Part shown: in pieces, positions 1 to 11,500 of the stretch | Position numbering within the stretch: the first letter of the stretch is position 1 | How the letters are laid out: each line of letters begins with the position of its first letter | From: Xenopus tropicalis | Taxonomy: Eukaryota; Chordata; Amphibia; Anura; Pipidae | NCBI RefSeq assembly: GCF_000004195.4 | Contig: NC_030677.2 | Coordinates: 202,294,713 to 202,358,712 of the forward strand | Direction: 5' to 3' | DNA: 64,000 nucleotides | The notes under the pieces: model-generated | What the model saw: only the letters and a program-made list of their open reading frames with translations | What the model was told of the DNA's origin: nothing | Database searches by the model: none | Made by a program: the position numbers and the translations under genes

Positions 1-50
1 TCCGGATAAGGAGTCTTTCTGTAATTTGGATCTCTATACTATAAAGGTTA
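1..50 (+). mobile_element. fragment of the satellite-bearing MITE (left part)
   Basis: The first 50 bases match the sub-terminal part of the TA-flanked MITE seen in full at 5145 and 58576 (the 'tccggataag ... ggatctctata' stretch). The outer terminal repeat lies outside the window and no satellite units are present. Confidence 0.6.
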
Positions 51-290
51 GAACGATTTGGCAGCTAATCGGCCCGTGTATGGGCACTACCAATGGTACT
101 GCCGACCGATATATGGCCTGAAATCGGGCAGATCTCGATCGGGCAGGTTAAAAAATCTAGTCGGATCGGGGACCCCAGGGCCAAACGATCCAATTAGTCT
201 GGATTCTCCCGATATCGCCCACCCATATGTGGGGATATCGGGAGAAGATCCGATCACTTGGCGACATCGCCAAGCAAGCAGATCTTAAAG
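51..290 (+). mobile_element. MITE family A, copy 1 (partial)
   Basis: Shares the family's diagnostic blocks: 'cggcagctaatcggcccgtg', 'gatcggggacc', 'gatatcgcccaccc' and the end 'gtgtatggggacctta'. The full element at 43762-44142 has inverted ends related to ggtggccatacacgggccga. This copy lacks its left terminus and abuts the MITE fragment at the window start. The 76- and 73-residue open frames here are accidental. Confidence 0.75.
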
Positions 291-1289
291 TGTATGGGGA
301 CCTTAAGTCTACTACTGCCTACTAGGCGTAATTATACCTTAGTTGGGATTTTGGTTGACCATCTGTGCAGTGACACAATGAGGAGTCTATGGTTCAGCCA
401 GACCTGGCCATATGGGGCCAATATTAGAGAAATAAGCTGTGTAGGTTGTACTACAGCTTCCTATAGATCTAGCAAATAACTGGGATGTGAACGCAGCTAA
501 CAGGAAGAATGTATCTGCAAATAGACAGGAATGAACCATAATTAAACGCTTGTAGAATCTTTAACTTTAAGCCTTTTTATTGCACTTGAAGGACTTTCGG
601 AAGCATTAGCTGGGTGACCTGGGACTGGCTATCAGCACCACATTATTTATCTCATATATTTTAATGAATTATCGATTGGATTCATATCCAGCTGAAACGA
701 AGGAACCGTCTAATTATTATTGACTTGTGATGAAAATTAATAATCAAATATTACTAACAGTTCTATCAAGGAACCTTTTCATTCACAGGCAGCTAAAACG
801 GTCAGTTCCCAGCTAGATGCAAAGGCTGAAATGGCTCCGTTCTGTATCCCCTATATCTAGAACATATTGTAAAGAACTGGGCAGCTTTGGTCCTTTTTAT
901 TATTGGCCATACACTTAAAGATGTGCATTTGGTGAGCTTGCCCAAGAAGTGGATGTTTCCTGACTTGGCGATGTGCTGAAGGCCAGCAGTTGGATCGTAA
1001 TTTGGGACCAAGCAGATCCTTAAGGAGAGAACCACATCAATAAGCAAATGCAGTCCTAACTTGCCCAGTAAATATCTGGCTCATTTTTAGTCTGACAGGA
1101 CTTATTTGGGTCAATAAGGCTTCAGGAGAAGACGACTTGGAAACTTTACGTGGTTCATTTATGGTCACCATAAGTCTGTAATTAATTTAATATCCCCACT
1201 AAAGACTGCTGAGTTGTTTTCCAGTTTAGCTCTATGGCAATATGCCCAAAGGCAATTAACATTATTAGGGCAGATTCTTCAATATTCAT
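291..1289. other. no recognised feature
   Basis: AT-rich sequence. The 81-residue minus-strand frame at 802-1047 shows no recognisable domain. I see no repeat family or RNA gene. Confidence 0.5.
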
Positions 1290-1440
1290 GGTTTTATGAG
1301 TTTTTTGAAGCCACGACTAAACTCATTTCCACAAAAAAAAACAAACCTCTAGGCATTTATTTAAAGATCTTAATGGAAAAAGCACAAACAAAAAAACGTG
1401 AAAACTGCAACTGTTTCGCATTTTCATGCAAATGAAACTG
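1290..1440 (+). repeat. dispersed repeat C, fragment
   Basis: The stretch 'gaagccacgactaaactcat' followed by A-rich 'gaaaaagcacaaacaaaaaa' also occurs at about 1610-1720, 24910-25010 and 47610-47650. It is therefore a dispersed repeat. Its class is unknown. Confidence 0.55.
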
Positions 1441-1466
1441 TCAAAATGAGCCCGGAAACCGCAGGG

Positions 1467-1590
1467 TCAAACAACTGAATTAGCCCAATATCACCCACCC
1501 GTAGGTAGGGATATCGGGAGAAGATCTGCTCACTTGGCGACCTCACCAGCGAGTGGATCTTTCCGTGTATGGCCGCCTTAAGAGGTTCAT
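1467..1590 (+). mobile_element. MITE family A, copy 2 (right part)
   Basis: Contains 'gatatcgggagaagatc', an inverted 'gctcacttggcgacctc' block and the end 'gtgtatggccgccttaag'. The left two thirds of the element are missing. It is followed directly by repeat C, exactly as at 24770-24885. Confidence 0.7.
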
Positions 1591-1846
1591 TTTTCTACTT
1601 TCTCATTTTTTGTAGTTTTAGGGGTTTTTTAAACCACAACTAAACTTTCCAAGAATATCAGTCATTTATCAAAAGATCCGAAAAGCATGAACAAAAAAGA
1701 TGCAGAAAAAATACCAAAACCCACAACTTTTTCACATTGTCGCACAAATACAAACGTCAAAAAAATCTAAAAACCTCTAAAACCACAAAGCAAAGTAAAA
1801 GGGACATCTGCCATTGACTTCTACATGATCTCTACAGGTTTTAGAT
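1591..1846 (+). repeat. dispersed repeat C, left part of a composite block
   Basis: Runs from the end of MITE A to the start of the hAT-like repeat B at 1847. It ends with 'ctctacaggttttagat', also seen at 25170. The order MITE A, repeat C, repeat B recurs at 24770-25482. Confidence 0.65.
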
Positions 1847-2065
1847 CAGCGGTCCTCAGCATTTTATATGTGTGAGCCACATTCAAGTGTTGGGGAGCAA
1901 CACAAGAATGGAAAAAGTTCCTGGGGGTGCCAATAAGGGCTGGGATTGGCTATTTGGTAGCCCCTATGTGGACTGGCAGCCTATAGAAGGCTCTGTTTGG
2001 CAGTACACTGGGTTTGTATACAACCAAAACTTGCCCCCAAGCCAAGAATTAAAAAATGGGCATCG
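1847..2065 (+). mobile_element. hAT-like repeat B, copy 1 (partial)
   Basis: Starts cagcggtcctcagc and continues 'gtgtgagccac', 'ggggagcaacacaag' and 'ccctatgtggactggcag'. The related copy at 25177-25482 is complete to its right end (cactggttgtggatcactg), which is missing here. The 124-residue frame across it is not a gene. Confidence 0.7.
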
Positions 2066-2432
2066 GATTTTTACCAGGGTCATTTACCAGGGTTGCATAT
2101 TGTATTTTTGCTTTTGGATCTGGTTTTGTCACATAAATAAATTGCGAAAAAAAGTTTATTTCTACAACAAAAACATATTTTGGTGCAAAAAATATGAATC
2201 GTGTAAAAATACGGACCTATTAAATGCCCCCATAAGAATTTTTTAAATATTTTGATGCAGTTTTTCTCTCAGATTCATATAAAATGGTCCCATTCATTAT
2301 AATACTATTCTTTTATCAATCAAAATTAAAGCAGGGTATTAAAAATCATTCTTCTGTTTCTCAGACAGATTTGGCCACTGTAAAAAAACAAGAAGAATTC
2401 ATTGCTGGAATTTGCTACAATGACCCATAACT
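2066..2432. other. AT-rich, no recognised feature
   Basis: No open frame with a recognisable domain and no repeat family that I can name. Confidence 0.5.
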
Positions 2433-2917
2433 AGTGATGGGCGAATGTTTCGCCAGGGATGGATTTGCGGCGAATTTCCGCGATTCGCCATTGGCGATTG
2501 TTTCGCAAAACGGATGAAAAAATTTGCAGTGGGAAAAAATTCTCTGTGTGTCAAAAATTGTCGCAAGAATAGTCACGGGCGTCAAAAGAATAGTCGCGCG
2601 TCCAAAAATTGTTGAAAGAATAGTCCCAGGCGTCAAAAGAATAGTTGCGGGCGACAATTTTTTTTCCTCGCAACATTTTCTCCGTTTCGCGAATCTTTTG
2701 AAAGATTCGCAAATCTTCGTGGCAAATTTCTGCATTCGCTGCGTATAAAGTCGCCATGTGGCAAAAAATTGTTGCCCGCGGCTAAAAATTTGCTGTGTGT
2801 GTAGAAAAAATAACGCGCAATGATTTCTTTTTGGCGTGCAAAATTTCGCCGTTTCACGGATTTTTCACCATTTCACAAATCTTTTCATAGTGCTGAGGAC
2901 AGATTCGCTCAGCACTA
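2433..2917 (+). mobile_element. MITE family D, full-length copy
   Basis: Begins agtgatgggcgaatgtttcg and ends cagattcgctcagcacta, so the ends are inverted versions of each other. The interior carries short repeats of the form 'gtcaaaagaatagtcgcg' that leave several reading frames open on both strands. The same family recurs at least ten times in the window. I cannot assign a transposon superfamily. Confidence 0.75.
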
Positions 2918-2990
2918 TATATGTCAATATGTCAATGAATGGAACAAGAAGTTTTTTTTATTTTTTTAAATGAATACGCTATTAAAATAA

Positions 2991-3137
2991 ATTGTCCCAA
3001 GAATAGTCGCAGGCGTCAAAAGAATAGTCACACGCGACAATTTTTTTTCCTCTCAACATTTTCGCCGTTTCTCAAATCTTTTGAAAGATTCGCAAATTTT
3101 TCTGCGAAACAAACGGGACAGATTCGCTCATCACTAC
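2991..3137 (+). mobile_element. MITE family D, right end only
   Basis: Contains 'cgcaggcgtcaaaagaatag' and ends cagattcgctcatcacta. The left end is absent. Confidence 0.65.
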
Positions 3138-3750
3138 CCATAACACTGACATTTTTGGAGTTTATCTTAAAAAAATACCAACACTCGGCTAGCAAACTGT
3201 ATGAGAATTTTCGGAGCCCTGTTTTTATGACACAAAAATTTTTTATAAAATATATACAAATGGAAATATATATATACTCAGTTTTCATCTGCTGTTTCCA
3301 TTTTGGCTGAAATGTAGCCACAAAGATACGGTATTGTTATACACACAAGCGCAACGTGGAATTGTTCTATTGCTGCCGCTCCGCAGGGGCTTATTTGTGA
3401 AAGGGAGGGGAAAAAATCTCTGCAAAGTGCTCCCAAAACAATTCAATACTGGAGATTTTTTTAATTAAAAATTGTGGAAAGGTTTCTCTTCTTCCTTTTG
3501 ATAAATACGTCTCCCGGGGCCCCATCTCTAAACCATAAAAACACAACTAAATCATATTTCAATTTCAAGTTTTTCTAGGGACATAGATTTGCCACTTTTT
3601 TTAAGTATTAAAAAGTGCTCGCTAAAAAATTGTAGAAAAGTGTCATTATTATCGCATATTTCTGAAGCGCCAGCGTATTCCGCAGCGCTGTACAGTAAAT
3701 ACGCGCATGCACTGAGCATCCAGATTTACGATCAAAAACACCCAATAACT
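3138..3750. other. no recognised feature
   Basis: AT-rich, with no recognisable coding or repeat signal. Confidence 0.45.
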
Positions 3751-4076
3751 AGGGATGAGCAATTTTTTTCACCAGGCATGGATTCGCAGCGAATTTCCAC
3801 ATTTTGCCATTGGAGAATAGTTTAGTGAAACTTCCGTGAAAATTCGCCGCAAATAAATTCGGCGAAAATTTTTTGCAGTGCGCCAAATTGGGCGTGGTTG
3901 CGTAAAATAAAGAGCGGTCAGGTCAAAGTTGGGCACGGTCACGTAAAAAAACCCACGGGCGTCAAAAAAAAATTGCGCAACATGCTTTTTGGGAATTTTT
4001 CACCGTTTCACGAATTTTCTTGCCATTTCATGAATTTTATGGTGAAGTGAAATGGGACAGATTCATTCATTACTAC
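3751..4076 (+). mobile_element. MITE family D copy
   Basis: Left end agggatgagcaat, right end gacagattcattcattact, with the 'gtttcacgaattttc' block inside. Both ends are diverged relative to the copy at 2433. Confidence 0.65.
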
Positions 4077-4317
4077 CAATAACTGATAAAAGAGGGCAGC
4101 GGCCAAAGAAGAAATCGCTGTTGATGTTGTAAAGTGAATTATATGGAAAACTTTAGACTGCAGGAATGCTTTTTTTATGCGCTCGTTTGGAAAACTGCCG
4201 TATAAAAACACGATTTTTAATGCTTTTTCATTTCAGTTTTCCAAGCTCAAATTTTCGAGGTTCTTCAAAAGGAAATATCTTAAAATTTCAAATGAAAGAA
4301 GTAAGCTTCTACTCTAT

Positions 4318-4632
4318 ATAAGTAATGATTCGTGGCAAATTTCTGCGTTTTGCCTTTGGTGGATTATTTGGCGAAACCAGCAGCAAAGTATAAAGTCGGC
4401 GTGTGGCAAAAAATTGTTGCCCATGGCAGAAAAATTGCTGCGTTCGTAGAAAAAATGTTGCACATCAAAAAACATTGTTGCGTCATTTTCTTGATGCGTC
4501 CGTCAAAATAAGACATGAGCAATAATTTTTTGTTTGACACTCAACATTTCGCTGTTTCGCGGATTTTTTGCAAATCTTTTCAAAGATTCACAAATTTTCT
4601 GCCGAAATGGGACAGATCCGCTCATCTCTATA
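4318..4632 (+). mobile_element. MITE family D copy (left end eroded)
   Basis: Carries 'ttcgtggcaaatttctgcg', 'ggcaaaaaattgttgcccat' and the right end 'gggacagatccgctcatc'. Confidence 0.6.
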
Positions 4633-5144
4633 TTTGTCAATAGGAGGCCTATTTTCAGCATTCAGCACTGATATTTTTTTCATGTTTTTTTTTAAACTGT
4701 TGAATTTTTTAAAAATGAATGGAACAAGCAGTTTATTTTTTTTTTTTTAATAAATATGCTATTAATTAAGAAAAAAAATTAAGAAAATTGTTTAATCACA
4801 ATTTTTTGCAATCAGATTTGGAATTCAAAAATGAATAATCTTTCCCCCTGATTGAACCATCTAGTGATCTCCTATATAAATGTGTTAAAATGACAGAAAT
4901 GCTAAAACATTTTTAAAAATTTGACAGTCAAAAAAATGAAAAAAAAGACAATTTTACAACCCTGTAGAAATTTAGGCCCATAGGGTCAGTTATTATTTGT
5001 TGTAAAGAAAACTGGAAAAGGTATTTGTGATATTTCCAAGCAATTTCCACCCAAAAACATTTTTTTGCCTAAATGTGTTTAGTAAATGAGCTGATATTTG
5101 AACTGTTGGGGATTCTTCAGGATTCCCCACTGCTAATTTTAGTA
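4633..5144. other. AT-rich, no recognised feature
   Basis: Long A and T runs, no recognisable repeat or gene. Confidence 0.45.
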
Positions 5145-5838
5145 CAGGTATGGGACCTGTTATCCAGAATGCTGGGGACCTGGGGTTTTCCGGATAAGGG
5201 ATCTTTCTGTAGTTTGGATCTCTATGCTTTAAATTTACTAAACAATCATTCAAACATTTGCCCCCAATAAGGGGTAATTATATCTTAGTTGGGATCAAGT
5301 ACAGGTACTGTTTTATTATTACAGAGAAAAGGGAATCATTTAACCATTAAATAAACCCAATAGGGCTGTTCTGCCCCCAATAAGGGGTAATTATATCTTA
5401 GTTGGGATCAAGTACAGGTACTGTTTTATTATTACAGAGAAAAGGGATCATTTAACCATTAAATAAACCCAATAGGGCTGTTCTGCCCCAATAAGGGGTA
5501 ATTATATCTTAGTTGGGATCAAGTACAGGTACTGTTTTATTATTACAGAGAAAAGGGAATCATTTAACCATTAAATAAACCCAATAGGGCTGTTCTGCCC
5601 CAATAAGGGGTAATTATATCTTAGTTGGGATCAAGTACAGGTACTGTTTTATTATTACAGAGAAAAGGGAATCATTTAACCATTAAATAAACCCAATAGG
5701 GCTGTTCTGCCCCCAATAAGGGGTAATTATATCTTAGTTGGGATCAAGTACAGGTACTGTTTTATTATTACAGAGAAAAGGGAATCATTTTCAAAAATTA
5801 GAATGATTTGCTTATAATGAAGTCTATGGGAGATGGCC
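5145..5838 (+). mobile_element. satellite-bearing MITE, copy 1 (5 units, right end lost)
   Basis: Starts caggtatgggacctgttatc directly after a TA dinucleotide, the target site expected for Tc1/mariner elements. After about 110 bp of unique sequence comes a tandem array of a ~112-113-bp unit (from about 5257 to 5790, five units). Each unit has 'ggggtaattatatcttag', 'tgttttattattacag' and 'attaaataaaccc'. The unique right arm begins (aatgaagtctatgggagatgg) but stops before the terminal repeat. From memory, a Xenopus MITE with an internal satellite has been reported under the name miDNA4. This looks like that family. Confidence 0.8.
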
Positions 5839-6555
5839 AACACAGAAATTCCACCAAATGTATAATGAATGAATCCCAACTCAGCATATGGGGTCCCATT
5901 ATACCTGGCAGCACCAACCAACCATTGTAGCGTCAACACTACAAACAGATTAGAAAGCAATTTCTTTTGCACGTGGGCAAGGTGCATTATACTAGGTTTT
6001 GTTGCTCATTTTAGCAATATGCCAGAGATTTTTTTATACAATTATTAACTGTATCTGGTTTCTTCCTGCCACTGATTGTTCTTTGTATGCTAAACCCCAC
6101 AGGAGGGTAAACACATCTCCAGCACTTTACCTTTTAACCTCCCCTTAACCTTTGTCATTGTTCTCCTGGCAACTTTCAAAATCCAACAATGCAGAAAGCT
6201 GAGCCAGAGAGGGAGATATTGATTGGCTGCGGTTAGTAGTCATTTTGCCACGAGGAAAGAAGAAAGGTAATTCCCAAACCATTAACTCAGAACAAATAAT
6301 ATGTGCAATGTATAGCGGGGTTAAGGTATGCACTGGAGCATAGTCGGCACAGGCACGGACACGGGGATACACGCCGGAATGCAAAGTCAATGGCCCTCAA
6401 GCTGCTATTGAACTACTAATCCCAGCGTTCTCCCTGGATGTTCAAAAGGGGATATAAACCCACATAACATTTTACATTGTAAAAGATCTGATTCTAAGAC
6501 ATTTTATAACACACGGGAGAGCGATTGTTCATTTGTAATGATTTTAATGTTAAAG
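5839..6555. other. no recognised feature
   Basis: Separates two satellite-bearing MITE copies. No coding or repeat signal recognised. Confidence 0.45.
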
Positions 6556-7382
6556 GAATAGGACCGTTATCCAGAATGCTCGGGACCAAAGGTATTCCGG
6601 ATTTAACCATTAAATAAACCCAATAGGGCTGTTCTGCCCCCAATAAGGGGTAATTATATCTTAGTTGGGATCAAGTACAGGTACTGTTTTATTATTACAG
6701 AGAAAAGGGAATCATTTAACCATTAAATAAACCCAATAGGGCTGTTCTACCCCCAATAAGGGGTAATTATATCTTAGTTGGGATCAAGTACAGGTACTGT
6801 TTTATTATTACAGAGAAAAGGGAATCATTTAACCATGAAATAAACCCAATAGGGCTGTTCTGCCCCCAATAAGGGGTAATTATATCTTAGTTGGGATCAA
6901 GTACAGGTACTGTTTTATTATTACAGAGAAAAGGGAATCATTTAACCATGAAATAAACCCAATAGGGCTGTTCTGCCCCCAATAAGGGGTAATTATATCT
7001 TAGTTGGGATCAAGTACAGGTACTGTTTTATTATTACAGAGAAAAGGGAATCATTTAACCATTAAATAAACCCAATAGGGCTGTTCTGCCCCCAATAAGG
7101 GGTAATTATATCTTAGTTGGGATCAAGTACCGGTACTGTTTTATTATTACAGAGAAAAGGGAATCATTTAACCATGAAATAAACCCAATAGGGCTGTTCT
7201 GCCCCAATAAGGGGTAATTATATCTTAGTTGGGATCAAGTACAGGTACTGTTTTATTATTACAGAGAAAAGGGAATCATTTAACCATGAAATAAACCCAA
7301 TAGGGCTGTTCTGCCCCCAATAAGGGGTAATTATATCTTAGTTGGGATCAAGTACAGGTACTGTTTTATTATTACAGAGAAA
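6556..7382 (+). mobile_element. satellite-bearing MITE, copy 2 (7 units, ends degraded)
   Basis: A shortened left arm (ggaccgttatccagaatgct) leads directly into seven ~113-bp units (about 6600-7382). The last unit is cut off within 'ttattattacagaga' and the right arm is missing. Units differ by attaaataaa/atgaaataaa and by four or five C before 'aataagggg'. Confidence 0.8.
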
Positions 7383-8068
7383 TATATTTAGGTTTGCAAC
7401 CCCTTTAAGAACCTCAGCAACAGAAAAGTCGTGGGCTAGACATCCTTGTATTAAAGGGAAAGTATGCTTAGAAAAACTGTTATATTTACACCTTACAATT
7501 GATATATTTCTTTCAAAATGAGAAAAGTAAATCGCTATTACTAAACCTAAATACAAATATCTGCCTTTGTGTTTGCTGTGATCGCTACCTTCCACCTTCT
7601 ATGTGACTCTGTAGAACAAGATAAGACATGATTACTGCTGCTGACTTGATTACTAGCTATTATGGCTATACAATCTGTGGATAACAAAGGCACATCATTA
7701 CCAGGTGTAGTTATGCAGCCATTTACCTTTCCTACTCATCCTGTTTAACATTGTAGACATGGTTAAATAATTCTGTGCATTTTTCATTTAGTCACCGGTG
7801 ACCCAGTTTGTATAAAAGTGTATGGGAATGGGTTGTTTAATCGCAGAAACAGATAGATGTCCCTTTCTGCTCCTTGTAGCTCTCAGGGGGCACATTTTAT
7901 TATGCTAAGAAACCTCTCCGCTGCTTTCAGATATAACTGAGCACCAGAAGAGCTTTCTCTGCCGTCTGAATCTAAAGAAAATGCTTTTGCCACAAGTAAA
8001 ATGACCAAGATTTCTCTGCACAAAGCTGCCCCCTACCCCATACATTCTGGTTTAGCAGCAAAAAAACT
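7383..8068. other. no recognised feature
   Basis: Non-repetitive as far as I can see. No open frame with domain similarity. Confidence 0.45.
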
Positions 8069-8125
8069 AGGGATGCACCGAACCCAGTTTTTTGGGTTCG
8101 GTCGAACTCCCGAATCCATCCATCT
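8069..8125 (+). mobile_element. fragment of repeat E (tagggatgcaccgaa terminus)
   Basis: Has the terminus tagggatgcaccgaaccc and the 'tttgggttcggtcgaa' block also present at 47665. Termini of this type are common on vertebrate non-autonomous hAT elements. Confidence 0.5.
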
Positions 8126-8237
8126 ACCTATAAAAGCAAAGGATGCTGATGTGTGTGGTACGACCCATTCAAAGCAAAGTGCTTTCTCCAGGGGGCTAAA
8201 CTTGTCTGCTTTGTTATACAGTATGTGCATTGGCAAC

Positions 8238-8320
8238 TAGTGATGAGCGAATAGTTTCATCATTTTCACCGTTTCACACATTTTTCGCCATTTCATGAAT
8301 CTTTTCAAAGATTTGCCCGA
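8238..8320 (+). mobile_element. MITE family D, left-end fragment
   Basis: agtgatgagcgaatagtttc, then 'cgccatttcatgaatc'. Truncated after about 80 bp. Confidence 0.5.
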
Positions 8321-8549
8321 CCTTGGAATAAACTCACATTCCGAATGCTTGCTTATTTTTTAATATGAAAAACTCTTATTTGCGACCCCCAAACCCCAAT
8401 AAAACTCAAAAAACTCTAATATTTCAAATTGGAAATATGATGACTGTGCCTGGGACAACTCCCATTGACTTCTATATAAACCCACAAGTTCGACATTCGA
8501 GTTTTTGAACCATAATTTGCATTGTGTGAGTTTTAGTGCTAAGAAGTCA

Positions 8550-8725
8550 AACTCAAACAGGGTTGGACTGGGTCGCCGGGACACCGGGAAAAAGCCCTAG
8601 TGGGCCGGAGGGGGCCCCTGAGGGTGGTTAGGGGGGCCCCTGCGAGGGGGGGGTTGGGGGACCCGGGACCCCAGGGCGGGAGCCCTGGTGGGCCCTGCAC
8701 CCCCCAGTCCGATCCTGAACTCGAA
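8550..8725. mobile_element. short hAT MITE with near-perfect 8-bp target duplication
   Basis: Element 8558-8717 (160 bp). The left end is cagggttggactgg and the right end ccagtccgatcctg, inverted copies with two mismatches. It is flanked by aactcaaa (8550-8557) and aactcgaa (8718-8725), which match 7 of 8. An 8-bp target duplication with CAG...CTG ends is the hAT signature. The interior is very G- and C-rich. A related copy lies at 55520-55688 and a fragment near 16430-16446. Confidence 0.8.
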
Positions 8726-9639
8726 TGTTGATAAATCTCCCCTTAAGTGATATGTATATAGAATCCATATAGCCTTGTTACTGCTGTATTACTGTATATT
8801 CAGACTCAAAACATGAAGAATTATGTACGTAATTATGTAAGTGGAAACTGTGATATTTCTTACTATTACAGGTATTTTTTAGATTATATTTATCTAGAAT
8901 CTAGAGACACCTCGAAACTGCAAAACCGTAAGGAATTTGAGCACAGTTATCACTACTTCATTGGAGCAAATATGGAGCAAAGTATGTAACTGAGTGAATG
9001 TGCTCTCGGTATTTGCAGTCGCAGTGCATGCTGGGAATTCAGTCTAGCTGTTTACACGCTCCATACAAGCACGTAGGATTCCAGAGAGTTAAAAATCAAT
9101 TCAAAGCAAAGCAAAATTTGCTAGAAAATTACGTGGTTGTAATTTTTTTTTTTCTCCAATACCGGGCATCTCTTAGCAACGGGAATGGTTACGAAAGAAA
9201 TAAAAAGCTGAATGCGATAGTTGCTTTATTACTTACAAAAGAAAGATTCATGCAGAGTGGTCGATGGCTCGGCAAGGGGATCTCACAATAAGTCACCTGC
9301 TGTTCCTCATAAACACTTATATAGCAATCTAATTCCAACTGCAGTGCCTGAGACAATATACAAAGTTGTATAAAGTCCAACCTTTCCCCACTGGTTTTAT
9401 TGTTAAGTGGCCCATTCTTTATCTGTACGCTCTTCAGAGAAATATAGTAACAGGCACGTTTCAATCTAGAGGTAAGAACACTTGCTGGAGATGGTTCGCG
9501 GCAACATATAGCAGACTCTGGGCCGGAGAGAATAACTGCAATATCGGGGAAGGGAACATCAAAATTTAGGGCCTCTACCAAGACACAGGACAATAGACAA
9601 GGACCCACAAATGGTTTAATTACACCAACAAGGCAGGAA
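8726..9639. other. no recognised feature; 139-residue minus-strand frame of unknown status
   Basis: The longest frame, minus strand 9189-9608, has no domain I recognise and no clear splice or start context. I treat it as chance. The rest is non-repetitive to the eye. Confidence 0.4.
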
Positions 9640-10020
9640 CCTAGGAGAAGTACAGATCATTGTTTAGTAACCTTAGCAAGATAATGGCCAGCAGATAATG
9701 ACCCTGGAGAGCTGCAACTTTTTGGGAGGTCTGTACTACACTGGTAGACAAGAACGGAAACCCATGAGAGGTTCCCATCATCATTCAAACAACAAGGCAG
9801 TGGCCTTTAGAGAGGAGCCTAGAACTCCAAGGAACACCAGCCAAAAGACAGGGGAACACACCATGTTTTAAGGGCCGTGACACGGGGAGATTAGCCAAAG
9901 TCGCCGAAGTTGCCTTGAGAGGAAACTTCGGCAAATCGCGGTGCGACTATTGTCCCCATGTGTCATGGCCCTAAGGACATTAAAAGCAAAGATAAAGCAT
10001 ATAACATATGTGAAAAGCAA
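9640..10020 (+). repeat. diverged tandem duplication, first copy, split by a MITE
   Basis: Blocks such as 'gataatg ... gagagctgcaact', 'agacaagaacggaaaccca', 'caaacaacaagg' and 'ggacattaaaagcaaagat' recur in the same order at about 10020-10530. A palindromic MITE (9870-9973) interrupts this copy. Confidence 0.6.
9870..9973. mobile_element. short palindromic MITE
   Basis: About 104 bp. The left end agggccgtgacacggggaga is mirrored by the right end ccccatgtgtcatggccct. It separates two blocks that are continuous in the second duplicate near 10510, which confirms insertion. A related longer element starts at 12063. Confidence 0.7.
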
Positions 10021-10530
10021 AGATAATGCTGGAGAGTTATTTTGCATAGTTGAGATAATGGGTAGTAGACACTGATACATGAGAACTGCAACTTGTGTTT
10101 TGGGACACCAGCATTCCACTGGCCAATAGACAAGAATAGGAACCCACAGGCCCGGATTTGCGGAGAGGCCGCAAAGGCCCGGGCCTAGGGCGGCACAAAT
10201 TTAGGGGCGGCATGCCGGCCCGCCGCAACAAAATTTTGAAATTTTGCTCCGATACGCAGCAGTGGGGATTTCTCCCCACTGCTCCGTATGGGAGTTAAAT
10301 GCCTGCGCATGCGCGCTTGCGTCGACGTGTCGCGGCATAGGGGGCTTGTTCACGCATGCGCAGGGGGCGCAAATGGGGGACGGCCTAGGGGCAGCTGCTT
10401 TTTAAATCCGGCGCTGGGAACCCATGAGAGTTAGACATTATCATTTTAGAACAACAAGGAACCCAGACCTCCGGGGAACACTAGCCAAGACAAGGGAACA
10501 CACGCTCCTTTAGGACATCAAAAGCAAAAA
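10021..10530 (+). repeat. diverged tandem duplication, second copy, split by a hAT element
   Basis: Second copy of the unit described at 9640. It is interrupted between 'ggaaccca' and 'tgagagtt' by the 270-bp hAT element at 10147-10416. The uninterrupted first copy reads aacccatgagaggtt at that point. Confidence 0.6.
10139..10424. mobile_element. 270-bp hAT MITE with perfect 8-bp target duplication
   Basis: Element 10147-10416. Left end caggcccggattt, right end aaatccggcgctg (inverted, two mismatches). The perfect 8-bp duplication ggaaccca sits at 10139-10146 and 10417-10424. The empty site is visible in the neighbouring duplicate near 9758. The interior is GC-rich, with no coding capacity. 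Confidence 0.9.
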
Positions 10531-11500
10531 TAAAGTTGAACGTCCTCTGCTCAGAATGTTCTGTCAGTTGCTGGATTACTTGTTTCTCTAAGCTGCACTG
10601 GGCGGGATACGCAGTGCAGGGGAGGCTCGGTTCATGCACGAGGGAGCCAGTGACAGTCTGCAAAACATTTGGCTCTCAAAAGAAATTTCAATCGCTGTTT
10701 TGTTGATATTTGGCTCAGTTGACTAATAACTTTGCCCACCACTGGTCTAGCACATATACAGACTTAGGATTGAGACCCATAAATCCAGTCTTCCTGTTTC
10801 AATGTTTATAGATCTTTTCAGTGAAAGATATTGTAACATGGCTTCAGAGGGGTAGGACATGGAGAGTAACCCAATGAAAGAACCAGAGAGCTAAGGGTAT
10901 ATACGGCTAAAAGGAGCCAAAAATACCTTCACTGTGCAATAAATGCAATTCCTATAACAGAATGCCTTTTTTTCTACCCACATATCTTTCCCATAAGAAC
11001 CAAAAATACATTTTACTTGCCCCATCTCTGGGCTGTTTCTGAGCCACTGGAATCTCATTGGTACAGGAAAAATGTATCAAAGCCGATCAATACGTCAATT
11101 CTACAGACTGGGTTTGATTGCATTGAGCAATGGGGGTAACGGTTTATCCAAATGTGAACAAATCCTTTTTGCACTTGATCTATGTGTTCAAGTACAGAAA
11201 AGAGATTTTTAATAAAAAAATATTTGGATGTACCTTGCTGTACAAAAAATACTCAGCATTAATATTCTCTAGGTCCAAACTCCTACTTCATTGAGTAGGG
11301 CCCACCTTTCCTAACGCCAAGCCCTGATAACACAGTGCTGCAATGTGTTTTATTATTGATTTTTGCTGCTTCCAGAAAGCTTTCTTTACAGGTGCAACAA
11401 ATCATGGAATCAGTTCAGGATATGGCTGAATCCATGCAATTTTAGAAGGATTTGGGACTGTATATACATGTGCAGTATATATGTGCATGTATGTCATGCC
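10531..11500. other. mostly unassigned; possible hAT right end near 10660-10745
   Basis: The text 'ggctctcaaaag ... tttgcccaccactggtctag' resembles the right end of a hAT MITE (…ccaccactg), but no matching left end was found. Nothing else recognised. Confidence 0.35.

Noticed and set aside
2415..2857. Overlapping frames on both strands with a shared basic composition
   Set aside because: They fall inside MITE family D, whose internal short repeats keep frames open. Other copies of the element have different, broken frames.
9189..9608. 139-residue minus-strand frame
   Set aside because: No recognisable domain, no clear promoter or splice signals, and length within what chance gives in 64 kb.
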